From: Oscillospiraceae bacterium
GTDB lineage: Bacteria > Bacillota > Clostridia > Oscillospirales > SIG627
Direction: 5' to 3'
Assembly (NCBI GenBank): GCA_015063605.1
Contig: SVTV01000005.1
Location: 36,779-100,778 of the forward strand
Length of the DNA: 64,000 nt
Made by a program: the position numbers and the translations under genes. How positions within the stretch are numbered: position 1 is the first letter of the stretch; each line of letters starts with the position of its first letter. Shown piece by piece: positions 51,501 to 58,608 of this stretch. The notes beneath the pieces are model-generated. The model was given only the letters and a program-made list of their open reading frames with translations. It was not told the DNA's origin and did not search any database.

Positions 51501-51861
51501 TCTCACGGTCATCGAGCACATTGTTCGTAATCTTCTTGGAATAAGCATCGGAGAAACGAACGGTTCGTTTATAAACTACCGCATTTCTCCGTCTCTGAAT
51601 GCATTCTCCCGTGTCAAGGCTTCATTTGATACCATTTACGGAAATATCGAATTGGGTTGGTCAAGTAAAGCATCGGTCACAAAATTCATTCTCGAGGTTC
51701 CTCAATGCTCCTCGGTATCATTGGAATTTTCCGATCTTAAAGATCTGCGGATACTGAATGACAACGGCGGAATAGCCGACAAGGCTCACGTACATGTAAG
51801 CGGAAGAGTATGCACTCTTGAGCTTTCAAGCGGAAAATATGACATCCAGCTTATGATGTAA
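48589..51861 (+). CDS. GH78 (alpha-L-rhamnosidase)-like protein lacking the catalytic motif
   Basis: 1090 residues with no signal peptide. Order: an N-terminal Fn3-like module (about 5-112, W-D-S-G-V-T-Y...S-F-E-T-A); a concanavalin-like insertion (about 140-345); a second beta domain (about 395-560, with F-D-D-D-K-W); Y-D-A-G-G-C-I-S-G-F-I-R-L (about 568-580), the rhamnosidase beta module; an alpha-helical region from about 690; and a C-terminal module containing Y-G-N-I-E-L-G-W. In active GH78 enzymes the helical barrel begins with I-P-T-D-C-P-Q-R-D-E-R-x-G-W-x-G-D. Here the same place (707-721) reads I-P-A-K-E-P-L-G-T-L-E-P-I-E-S. The usual acids are therefore missing, and activity is doubtful. 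GTG start after CGGAG. Confidence 0.72.
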   Translation: MARELKITTPLCAGVSSPIGISPAEMPMFSWTLVHESADAVQETARVTVYIKNGTKHGEEIWDSGVTYTDIQSMIYSGPALHPRTSYRFKIECTDTKGASAHAESSFETALGVCVPGAPFSVWEGADAVYRPEKNFFTSSMESFSYEATVRLKRHSKRAGLVFGASGGSPDDSHSENTESYFLLSLDASDDGPAVKIYRYGFSSSDKKEIPLYTIRSKEKEVLPQGIDPQSEFISADISDVLTKDNVFDAHRIKIHSQRGAVAIMIDGTYICRFDDGLNLTGMNSGAKKDVSFTASLPTLSSVGFFVGENDTAFFSDVTINDEYPIPVYSDGIFAKDIKNGKMGISSDGYRLFGGKSGKIIYADPSCSNITLFRTEHVISSFGDTSSLPASARLYVGATCDYDLYCCGERLTNIPVSYCGADNVYFYKVFQLDDIVSSNSEISLGFALFEGICRSDICGLITLLSVRYSDGTEKLFPSSCDSFKFMLSSIFTRKGNRGGILNYSESKLLSEFSIPGFDDDKWKTPSDHIKRSSDISFIPEPYAKTDSKKITPKLCTEISSPSGNRYIYDAGGCISGFIRLSLPLKKSIFVRLYTEKYLEEPAEKKTDMCELNVIPGNEIASFTFVQNAGEKDKKLFIEDTVCETRFSVCTFRFIEIITSGEAVASEKTEVIPVTAVSSSSSFVCDDKNLNKLFKNALKTVTSSFLTIPAKEPLGTLEPIESIYGCCGILFGASALCDCTPLLKKALVLAEQKNDNVFVIQKISYLLYTLSRDKRALEKALSTLEYVTSVSGELMGDAEDTAILFPNRAIRRYAELAEGLTFSVRLCKQYKKEYLKEISDALKDLKKSFTEFFRSDMLSEYRAKNELDNFYAYAAPLHSGLFENEFSAAKRLSELTYSFADDITRAFPDTETSALICKVLFEKNLETASETVLRCEKPSMWMDHIRRGSTVLRDHRQTGSAFNLISECSCESLTVIEHIVRNLLGISIGETNGSFINYRISPSLNAFSRVKASFDTIYGNIELGWSSKASVTKFILEVPQCSSVSLEFSDLKDLRILNDNGGIADKAHVHVSGRVCTLELSSGKYDIQLMM

Positions 51862-51885
51862 TGAATCGAAAGGACAGATCAGGTC

Positions 51886-52509
51886 ATGAAAATACTGACA
51901 TATGCCAAAGGCGAGCTTCTGACCAATACATACTTCTGTATTGACGAGGCTTCCAATCAAACAATAGTAATAGACCCGGGAATGCGCCCCGATCTCATAT
52001 ATGAAAAGATAGTTGAAAAGCATCTTGAGGTGAAGCTCATACTTCTTACCCACGGTCATTTCGATCATGCTCTCGGTGCAAAATATCTGAAGGAAAAGAC
52101 AAACGCTCCCGTTGCTGTACACATTAACGATGCCGAGCTTCTTTCAGACAGCAGTAAAAATTCCGCCGATATTTATTTCGGCGGTATGTGTGCCTATCCC
52201 GAGATCATTCCCGATATAACATTTTCCGACGGAGATACATTCGATCTGGGAAACGAAACCTTGAAAGTCATATGGTCTCCGGGACACACGGAAGGCTCAT
52301 CTATGTTTTTATCGGGAGAAAACCTTTTCAGCGGCGATACACTTTTCTCCGACGGCTTCGGCAGAACGGACCTTTACGGCGGTAACGAAAACACATTGGT
52401 CGACACGATCAATTCCCTAAAAAAAGCGGGCGGTGTATACAAGCTCTACCCGGGCCACGGAAATTCCAAGCGTGAATACGACCTGTCAAAAATCAGATAT
52501 TATTGGTAA
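51886..52509 (+). CDS. Metallo-beta-lactamase-fold hydrolase, glyoxalase-II-like
   Basis: 207 residues. Zinc motif L-T-H-G-H-F-D-H at about 51-58, then the C-terminal G-H-T-E-G-S (third metal site His), F-S-G-D-T-L-F (bridging Asp) and Y-P-G-H-G. This is the short hydroxyacylglutathione-hydrolase-like group common in Firmicutes; without glutathione the physiological thioester is unknown. It lies 24 nt after the GH78-like gene, with a GAAAGGA site. Confidence 0.92.
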   Translation: MKILTYAKGELLTNTYFCIDEASNQTIVIDPGMRPDLIYEKIVEKHLEVKLILLTHGHFDHALGAKYLKEKTNAPVAVHINDAELLSDSSKNSADIYFGGMCAYPEIIPDITFSDGDTFDLGNETLKVIWSPGHTEGSSMFLSGENLFSGDTLFSDGFGRTDLYGGNENTLVDTINSLKKAGGVYKLYPGHGNSKREYDLSKIRYYW

Positions 52510-52512
52510 TAA

Positions 52513-52557
52513 TTTTAAAGCGATACCCTGCATCAACACATGGGTATCGCTTTAAAA
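52513..52557 (+). terminator. Terminator after the MBL-fold gene
   Basis: TTTTAAAGCGATACCC (52513-52528) pairs perfectly with GGGTATCGCTTTAAAA (52542-52557); it has the A/T-rich flanks of a bidirectional terminator. Confidence 0.85.
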
Positions 52558-52581
52558 TTTTACAAATATTCATTTTTGTTC

Positions 52582-52610
52582 TTGACTTAAAAGCATTTTG
52601 ATAGTATAAT
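52582..52610 (+). promoter_or_regulatory. Promoter of the 620-residue lipoprotein gene
   Basis: TTGACT (52582-52587), 17-nt spacer, TATAAT (52605-52610). A GTGCGAG/CTCGCAC hairpin (52619-52645) forms at the 5' end of the transcript. Confidence 0.75.
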
Positions 52611-52691
52611 ATCTATTTGTGCGAGTAGGTTTGCTCCGCTCGCACGTTTACTTTTAGTAGTTTTAAACTTTTAAGGAAGGACATTCAAACT

Positions 52692-54554
52692 ATGACTCTT
52701 AAGAAAACCTTATTAATTCTGATCGCTGCAGTCATGTGCATTTCTATACTTTCCGGATGCACAACAGATGCATCGAAAAGCGGATCCACCGAAGAAAACA
52801 GTAAAACCTCTGATACACCATCGGATAACGAAAGCTCAGAAAAAGTAGGAACCTCAGATGAAAGTTCTGTTAGCAGTACGGAAAGCAAAGAATTTTTCAC
52901 AGGTAAAACGGGCACAGACGATATGTTAGTTTACATAACAAGAGATAACAAGCTTATCGCAGCAGAAGCCCGTGAAAACGGCAACAAGGTTATTTTGGCG
53001 GAAAGCCTTTACAGTTCGGGCCTATACCAGGGTGATACCGAGATCAGAGCATGGATAGGATATCCCGAAACAAATTACTGCGCCTTCACATACTGCTCCG
53101 AAGGCAACTATGCTTACTTTTATTCTAACGCTACGGCAAGTTCTTACGATGACGGCTCATTTTATGAGGGCTTTGCCGATCTTCATTACATAGACCTTTC
53201 AAAAGTGAAAAGCGACCTTTCCAATTTAAAGGAATCTATAGTTGATGTTGCAAAGCAAGTAAGGACAAAATGCATAACAGCTTCTCCTTACGGACTCGTT
53301 TATACAGATGACAAAGGAATAAATTTCTTTGACGGTAAGAAAAACGTTGTACTTTCCGCCGGAAAGATATTCACTCCCAAAGAAGATATCTACACCGATA
53401 TAGAGTTATTTATGGGAGGACGTGCTGCAATAGCCGCATTATCCACATCGGATGAGAATATGTGCTCCTTGGAAATATATATGCTTGACGGAAGCGGAAA
53501 GAAAAAAACTCTCGCCGAAAGCATGACTTATGAAATGTTCAAAGACATGGCTTTCGACTACAATAATGATTTTATTGTATTCACCTACATTTCCGGCACA
53601 TCAAATAAGGAGTTTAAGGTTGCAAGAGGCACTATGGAAGAAGGAACTATGCCTCTTCCCTTGAAAGAAGCTGTTCCACTCACTAACAAAAAAGATCGCA
53701 TTTCACTTTATACCGATATACACAACGATACGTTTTATTACAGAACATCCTCTTACACCGTTGAAAACGGAAACAACGAAGAGGTATGGTTCTATGATGG
53801 AGAAAAAGCCGTATTTGCGTCTTACGATTCGAACTATCTTAATGCGGAAGAAGGATGTATTTTCATCCGTGACGGCAAAAAAATAATTCTTGACTTTATT
53901 GACGGAGATGATAAAGATCAAACTTTGGCATATCCTTGTGAGTTCACAGTAAACTCCCGTACATATGCCTTCGATGACCGTGGCATTTTGGACAAGGATA
54001 CTGAATTTGAAAAAGCGGAAGAAATATTTAAAAACGAGCTGATAGCTCTTCAGAACGAAGCAGAAAAATCAGATCCGAAAAAAAATTATTATTACAGCTA
54101 CTCAATAAGCAAGGAATTAAAGGCTGCGGCAATACAGAGATATATCAGCGGAACCTTACAGGACGTGGTCATCCGTACAGACAAGGGCGATACAAAAATA
54201 CAAAAGTTCAACGAGATCGGACTTTACGCCGACGGCTTGATAGCGGGGTTTGTTTATAACCCCAAGAATATCCCCGGAAGAGCGTACGGTGCATCAATAG
54301 ACCTTGTTGTAACTAAGGACGGCAAGGAAAGTAAAGTGGAAATAGGAGACAATTCAAATGACGGATACGGAGACCGCCATCCCGTGCCTCACTTCGCTCG
54401 CATTTCCGATAATAATTTCTTGTATCTCCACAAAAACACATTGAACATTTTCGGCGGTGAATCCATAAAAATTGCCGATAATGTCAATTGGGTATACTCA
54501 CCCTCACAAATTGATATCACAAATACAGTTACAGACGGTACTCTGTTTGACTGA
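52692..54554 (+). CDS. Large uncharacterised lipoprotein
   Basis: 620 residues. Signal peptide with lipobox I-L-S-G-C (Cys about 23), then a Ser/Thr/Glu-rich linker to about 65. The exported part has repeated strand-turn motifs (Y-G-L-V-Y-T-D-D-K-G-I-N-F-F-D-G-K-K, V-W-F-Y-D-G-E-K-A) compatible with a beta-propeller, and a helical stretch at about 435-470. No family is recognised. It has its own promoter with a 5' hairpin and a strong terminator, so it is a single-gene transcript. Confidence 0.7.
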   Translation: MTLKKTLLILIAAVMCISILSGCTTDASKSGSTEENSKTSDTPSDNESSEKVGTSDESSVSSTESKEFFTGKTGTDDMLVYITRDNKLIAAEARENGNKVILAESLYSSGLYQGDTEIRAWIGYPETNYCAFTYCSEGNYAYFYSNATASSYDDGSFYEGFADLHYIDLSKVKSDLSNLKESIVDVAKQVRTKCITASPYGLVYTDDKGINFFDGKKNVVLSAGKIFTPKEDIYTDIELFMGGRAAIAALSTSDENMCSLEIYMLDGSGKKKTLAESMTYEMFKDMAFDYNNDFIVFTYISGTSNKEFKVARGTMEEGTMPLPLKEAVPLTNKKDRISLYTDIHNDTFYYRTSSYTVENGNNEEVWFYDGEKAVFASYDSNYLNAEEGCIFIRDGKKIILDFIDGDDKDQTLAYPCEFTVNSRTYAFDDRGILDKDTEFEKAEEIFKNELIALQNEAEKSDPKKNYYYSYSISKELKAAAIQRYISGTLQDVVIRTDKGDTKIQKFNEIGLYADGLIAGFVYNPKNIPGRAYGASIDLVVTKDGKESKVEIGDNSNDGYGDRHPVPHFARISDNNFLYLHKNTLNIFGGESIKIADNVNWVYSPSQIDITNTVTDGTLFD

Positions 54555-54577
54555 AAGTAAGTGAAATACATATAACA

Positions 54578-54615
54578 ATGCGGCAAGCACCCCGAAAGGA
54601 TAATGCTTGCCGCAT
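54578..54615. terminator. Terminator between the lipoprotein and aspartate kinase genes
   Basis: ATGCGGCAAGCA (54578-54589) pairs with TGCTTGCCGCAT (54604-54615), followed by a T-run on the plus strand. The genes on both sides converge. Confidence 0.9.
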
Positions 54616-54635
54616 GATCTTTTTTATATATAATA

Positions 54636-55949
54636 TTATTTGAACTGAGCGTAGATAGCCTTCATAGCCTTTTCAAAATCATCCTCGGCAACACCGATTA
54701 TGATGTTCAGCTCGCTGGAGCCTTGGTCTATCATCTTGATATTGATATCGTTATCGGATATAGCGGTAAATATCTTACTTGCCGTACCCTTTGTTCTGAC
54801 CATACCGCGTCCGACGACCGCAATAAGAGCAAGACCGTTCTCAACGTAAATATGATCGGGCTCAACAAGATCCTTGATCTCCTTAAGAAGCTGTTCCTTC
54901 TTATTCTCGAGAGCCTTTGTGGATACAACAACGCTCATGGTGTCGATTCCGCTGGGGAGATGCTCGAAGGAGATGCCGTTCTTTTCAAAGGCGAGAAGAA
55001 CTCTTCTGCCGAAGCCGAGCTCGTTATTCATCATATCCTTTTCGATGATAACAACAGAGAAGCCTTTTTTACCTGCGATTCCCGTAATATGTCCCTTTTC
55101 GATGCTTGCGGGAACCTCGGTGACTATCATTGTACCCTTTTCCTCGGGCTTATTGGTATTTCTTATGTTTATCGGAATACCGACCTTTCTTACGGGGAAT
55201 ACGGCTTCCTCATGAAGAACCGTTGCGCCCATGTAAGAAAGCTCACGAAGCTCGTGATATGTTATATAGTCTATCGATCTGGGAGAATCGATAATTCTGG
55301 GGTCTGCCATAAGGAATCCGGAAACGTCTGTCCAGTTCTCGTAAAGATCGGCATTTACCGCTCTTGCAACTATAGAGCCCGTTATATCACTTCCGCCGCG
55401 GGAAAATGTTTTTATGGTATCATTGGGCATAGAGCCGTAAAATCCGGGGATCACCGCTCTTTCATGCTGCTTTAAGACCTCGCCAAGCATATCATATGTA
55501 GCCGCAGAATCAAAGGTACCTGAAGCATTGAAGAATACTACGTCAGCCGCATCTATAAAATCGTATCCGAGATACTTTGCAAGTATCTTACCGTTGAGAT
55601 ATTCTCCGCGGCTTGCAGCGTAATCCCTTCCCGCCTTAACACGGAAAGCACTTCTTATTACTTCATATTCATCGCTCAGGTCCATATCGAGACCGAGATC
55701 GGAGATTATACCGTTATATCTTTCGGTTATTTTATTGAAAAGCTCTTCAAAGGATGCTCCCTCCGCAGATCTTTCGTAGCATTCGTAAAGCATATCGGTA
55801 ACCTTCGTATCACCGGAAAAACGCTTACCGGGAGCGGAGGGAACCACATATCTTCTCGCATCGTCTGCCTTGATTATATTATATACCTTCTTAAACTGTT
55901 CGGCATCAGCCAAGGAAGAGCCGCCGAACTTACTGACCTTCAAGTCCAT
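54636..55949 (-). CDS. Aspartate kinase
   Basis: 437 residues from the ATG preceded by GAAAGGA; the in-frame upstream extension has no site and is not kinase-like. The catalytic N-terminal domain shows V-S-K-F-G-G-S-S-L-A (about 4-13), F-S-R-G-G-S-D-I-T-G (about 185-194) and D-P-R-I. Two ACT domains follow in the last 150 residues (G-I-A-G-K-K-G-F-S-V-V, V-V-G-R-G-M-V). It phosphorylates aspartate, the first step toward lysine, threonine and methionine. The ACT region implies feedback control by an amino acid. The leader is short and shows no lysine riboswitch. Confidence 0.93.
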   Translation of the reverse strand: MDLKVSKFGGSSLADAEQFKKVYNIIKADDARRYVVPSAPGKRFSGDTKVTDMLYECYERSAEGASFEELFNKITERYNGIISDLGLDMDLSDEYEVIRSAFRVKAGRDYAASRGEYLNGKILAKYLGYDFIDAADVVFFNASGTFDSAATYDMLGEVLKQHERAVIPGFYGSMPNDTIKTFSRGGSDITGSIVARAVNADLYENWTDVSGFLMADPRIIDSPRSIDYITYHELRELSYMGATVLHEEAVFPVRKVGIPINIRNTNKPEEKGTMIVTEVPASIEKGHITGIAGKKGFSVVIIEKDMMNNELGFGRRVLLAFEKNGISFEHLPSGIDTMSVVVSTKALENKKEQLLKEIKDLVEPDHIYVENGLALIAVVGRGMVRTKGTASKIFTAISDNDINIKMIDQGSSELNIIIGVAEDDFEKAMKAIYAQFK

Positions 55950-56045
55950 GAAAAAAATCCTTTCATGCCGTTCATCATTGACCGCCGAAACAAAGTTGAT
56001 CAAACGGAACGGGCATTTTAACAAATTAAAAGATAAATCTTTTAT

Positions 56046-56074
56046 ATTATATTCTATTCTCCCACATTTGTCAA
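56046..56074 (-). promoter_or_regulatory. Promoter of the aspartate kinase gene
   Basis: Minus strand TTGACA (56069-56074), 17-nt spacer, TATAAT (56046-56051): full consensus. Confidence 0.85.
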
Positions 56075-56143
56075 TGCTTTAATACGACAAAAATCGAAAA
56101 ATTTGCAAATTTCCCCTCAAGCTGTTAAATAAATATCAATAAA

Positions 56144-56219
56144 AATAAACCACCCTCAGACAGGTACGAAATTGCACTTGCCCGAAGATGGTTTATTACA
56201 TTACTTTTCGTAAGTGCAA
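56144..56219. other. Pseudoknot-like inverted repeats in the aspartate kinase-rpmH gap
   Basis: AATAAACCA (56144-56152) pairs with TGGTTTATT (56189-56197). The enclosed TTGCACTT (56172-56179) can pair with AAGTGCAA (56212-56219) outside. It lies upstream of both divergent promoters, so whether it is transcribed is unclear. The rest of 56075-56270 is AT-rich and shows no gene. Confidence 0.4.
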
Positions 56220-56270
56220 CACAAATGTAAAAATAAAAATCAAATAATATCAAAAATAATAAAATAACTC

Positions 56271-56300
56271 TTGACAAACATAGTGGTAATAGGGTATAAT
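56271..56300 (+). promoter_or_regulatory. Promoter of the rpmH-to-rsmG cluster
   Basis: TTGACA (56271-56276), 18-nt spacer, TATAAT (56295-56300), with a leader of about 90 nt and GGAGG before the rpmH ATG. Confidence 0.85.
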
Positions 56301-56399
56301 ATTTACTAATGTGGAGTTTTACGTCTGCGGGCAGATAAGCATGCCCGATACACGGACTGAAATTATCAAGTTATTCTGATCGGACAGGAGGTTTGTTAG

Positions 56400-56534
56400 A
56401 TGAAGAGAACTTATCAGCCTAAGAAGCGTCAGAGAAAAGTTGAGCATGGTTTCCGTAAGAGAATGAGTACAAAGAACGGAAGAAAGGTGCTCAAGAGACG
56501 CAGAGCTAAGGGAAGAGCGCAGCTCACTTATTAA
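56400..56534 (+). CDS. rpmH: 50S ribosomal protein L34
   Basis: 44 residues, too short for a default gene caller but unmistakable. It starts [12 protein letters not shown] and ends [12 protein letters not shown], with the central [12 protein letters not shown]. An AGGAGG ribosome site lies 8 nt before the ATG. It heads the conserved rpmH-rnpA-yidD-yidC group. dnaA, which often lies opposite, is not next to it here: aspartate kinase takes that place. Confidence 0.98.
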   Translation: MKRTYQPKKRQRKVEHGFRKRMSTKNGRKVLKRRRAKGRAQLTY

Positions 56535-56572
56535 TCAGTGCACGCTGTCAGCAGTATAGCTTTTAGCGCATC

Positions 56573-56677
56573 CCCGGCGTGCATATGCCGGGAACAGTGA
56601 AATACCCACCGCCGTCCGGATCTTTCCGCGCACCGGAATAGGTGCCGACGTGCTTGCACGATAAGATCGGACGGCGG
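56573..56677 (+). ncRNA. Structured rpmH-rnpA intergenic RNA region
   Basis: The 178-bp gap folds well. Hairpin 1 is CCCGGC/GCCGGG (56573-56592). It is followed by a closed multi-branch structure: outer stem CCGCCGTCC (56609-56617) plus GATC (56619-56622) against GATC-GGACGGCGG (56665-56677). Inside are two hairpins, GCACC/GGTGC (56630-56645) and CGTGC/GCACG (56649-56660). It ends near a short T-run. It may act as attenuator or processing site; no known RNA family is claimed. Confidence 0.5.
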
Positions 56678-56712
56678 CTTTCATTTGCGCTTTTTAAGTC
56701 TTTTTCAAAAGC

Positions 56713-57114
56713 ATGACGAAGATCAATCCATTAAAAGAAAATCACATATTTGCACGGGCATACGCCAAGGGAAGAAGCTCTTCTCAGAGAAATATAGTTG
56801 TATATGCGTTTCCGTCATCATTTCTGCGCAAAACGGAAAAGACGAAAAGAGATATTACATCTGTGGGTATCACGGTCAGTAAAAAATTGGGCGGTGCTGT
56901 TGAAAGAAACCGTGCGAAGCGCCTTATCCGCGAGGCGTACAGACAATTGACGTGTAAAGCCGCGTCGGAGAAAACGGAAGAAAACGTTTTTACAAAGCCT
57001 CATATAATAGTAATAGTTGCCAGAGGCCGTATCATAAGCAAGACAACAAAATGTGCCGATGTTCTTTCAGATATGGAAAAGGCATTCAGAGCACTGAAAA
57101 TAATTGCGGAATGA
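56713..57114 (+). CDS. rnpA: Ribonuclease P protein component
   Basis: 133 residues. The signature [15 protein letters not shown] lies at about 62-76 (the RNR motif that contacts RNase P RNA), with F-A-R-A-Y near the start and I-I-V-I-V-A-R at about 96-102. It partners the catalytic RNA in tRNA 5' maturation. No purine-rich ribosome site precedes the ATG (upstream is T- and A-rich), so translation may depend on the structured leader or start without a Shine-Dalgarno. Its stop overlaps the yidD start (ATGA). Confidence 0.96.
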   Translation: MTKINPLKENHIFARAYAKGRSSSQRNIVVYAFPSSFLRKTEKTKRDITSVGITVSKKLGGAVERNRAKRLIREAYRQLTCKAASEKTEENVFTKPHIIVIVARGRIISKTTKCADVLSDMEKAFRALKIIAE

Positions 57115-57356
57115 AACACATTTGTATTTTTTTAATAAGGCTTTACCGGAAATTCATTTCACCTCTTACAGGGCCTCATTGCAGATTTACACCCACCTGC
57201 TCCGCATACGCTGTGGAAGCATTCCAAAAGCACGGATTTTTCAAGGGCTTATTTCTGACCGTATGGCGGATCCTACGGTGCAATCCTTTCTGCAAATGCG
57301 GATACGATCCCGTACCCGAGCCGTCACAACATAAAAAACAAAGGAAATGTAAATAA
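57111..57356 (+). CDS. yidD: Membrane protein insertion efficiency factor YidD
   Basis: 81 residues, beginning at the ATG that overlaps the rnpA stop; the longer open frame upstream belongs to the rnpA region. Family core [11 protein letters not shown], then [14 protein letters not shown] and W-R-I-L-R-C-N-P-F, and the terminal Y-D-P-V-P. YidD helps membrane insertion near the SecYEG/YidC machinery. The stop TAA overlaps the yidC ATG by one base. Confidence 0.95.
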   Translation: MKHICIFLIRLYRKFISPLTGPHCRFTPTCSAYAVEAFQKHGFFKGLFLTVWRILRCNPFCKCGYDPVPEPSQHKKQRKCK

Positions 57357-58555
57357 TGTTCAAGTTTATAAGCATACCGTTCGGCTATCTGCTTGAATGG
57401 GTATATTCGTTTACACACAACTACGCTATAGCGCTTCTCATATTCGCCGTAGTGGTCAAACTCGTTTTATTCCCCTTCGGAATAAAGCAGCAAAAGAATT
57501 CACAGCTTCAGGCACGTCTTCTCCCCAAGCAGAAGGCGATCGAAAAGAAGTATGCGGGTCGTGATGACCCCGTTACTCAGCGCAAGCGCCAGGAGGAATT
57601 GACGAAGCTTTTCCAGGATGAGAAGTACAATCCCCTTTCCGGATGTCTACCCCTTCTTATACAGTTCCCCATTATCATTGCTCTTTACGATGTTATCAGA
57701 GATCCTCTTACCTATCTCATGCACCTTCCCGCAGAGACGGTAACAAAGTTCAAGGAAATAATGGTAACATTCGAGAAATATGCGGAAACAAAGCCCGAGC
57801 TTATTTCCGAAATAAGCATAATCAGTAAGATCAAGGAAGCTCCGGAGGCGTTCTCCGCTCTTATGACGGAGATCGGCGTTGCTTTGGAGGATGTCCCCAA
57901 TCTGGGACTTTTCGGAATGGATCTTGGTGAGACACCCACATTCCACCCCGTCAGCAGCTGGCTTCTTATCCTTATTCCCGTAATTTCTCTCGTAAGCTCA
58001 TTCTTAAGCTCCGTGCTTACAAAAAAGTTCAGCTATCAGCCTCCGTCAACACAGCAGACTGACAGCTCCATGAAGGTAATGCAGTACGCTATGCCCTTCA
58101 TGTCCCTTTATATAGCATTCAATGTTCCCGCCGCAGTAGGTCTTTACTGGATATATCAGAATCTTCTCAGCCCTCTGCAGCAGTTCATACTCAGCAAGAT
58201 GTATAAGATCCCCGTTATAACGGAGGAAGAAATAAAGGCTGCCGAAAAGCTTTACACAAAGTCGGAAAAGGCAGCAAAGAAGCAGGGATTGCCCGCTGTA
58301 AACAAAAAACGCTCCATCGTATACGATGACGACGATGAAACGGTTGAAGACGACGCAGCTCCCGCAGCTCCCAAGGCAAAGCCCGTAAGCTCTATAGGTC
58401 AGGCTCCCCTGAAGGACGAGTCGGCAGAGTCGGCAAAAAATAAGAGTGTCTCCAAAAAGAAGAGCCTTCTTTCGGACGATGACGATGATGAACCCGCATC
58501 CTCCGTTGAAGCTTCTTCCGAGACCGATAACAACGATCCATCGGAAAACAAATAA
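57356..58555 (+). CDS. yidC: Membrane protein insertase YidC/OxaA
   Basis: 399 residues. It shows the short Gram-positive form without a large exported domain. Five hydrophobic segments fall at about 5-22, 25-45, 97-117, 180-215 and 245-285, and the P-L-S-G-C-L-P-L-L-I-Q-F-P-I-I motif lies at about 90-104. The cytoplasmic tail (from about 290) is long, charged and rich in Asp/Lys/Ser, including D-D-D-D-E and D-D-D-D-D runs. It inserts membrane proteins with or without Sec. In many sporeformers a YidC paralogue is SpoIIIJ; whether this one serves sporulation is not decidable here. Confidence 0.93.
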   Translation: MFKFISIPFGYLLEWVYSFTHNYAIALLIFAVVVKLVLFPFGIKQQKNSQLQARLLPKQKAIEKKYAGRDDPVTQRKRQEELTKLFQDEKYNPLSGCLPLLIQFPIIIALYDVIRDPLTYLMHLPAETVTKFKEIMVTFEKYAETKPELISEISIISKIKEAPEAFSALMTEIGVALEDVPNLGLFGMDLGETPTFHPVSSWLLILIPVISLVSSFLSSVLTKKFSYQPPSTQQTDSSMKVMQYAMPFMSLYIAFNVPAAVGLYWIYQNLLSPLQQFILSKMYKIPVITEEEIKAAEKLYTKSEKAAKKQGLPAVNKKRSIVYDDDDETVEDDAAPAAPKAKPVSSIGQAPLKDESAESAKNKSVSKKKSLLSDDDDDEPASSVEASSETDNNDPSENK

Positions 58556-58608
58556 CATAAAAGATCCTGCAATGGAAATTTGCAAAATTATTTAACGGAG
58601 GGACGAAC

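Noticed and set aside
54723..55475. Plus-strand open frame opposite aspartate kinase
   Set aside because: Shadow frame; the kinase and ACT motifs on the minus strand are unambiguous.
55950..56045. Lysine riboswitch or T-box in front of the aspartate kinase gene
   Set aside because: The leader from the mapped-looking promoter is under about 100 nt and shows neither the long multi-helix lysine element nor a T-box sequence with terminator.
56075..56399. Replication origin beside rpmH
   Set aside because: No cluster of DnaA boxes (TTATCCACA-like) or dnaA gene was seen, although the gene neighbourhood is typical of origin regions.
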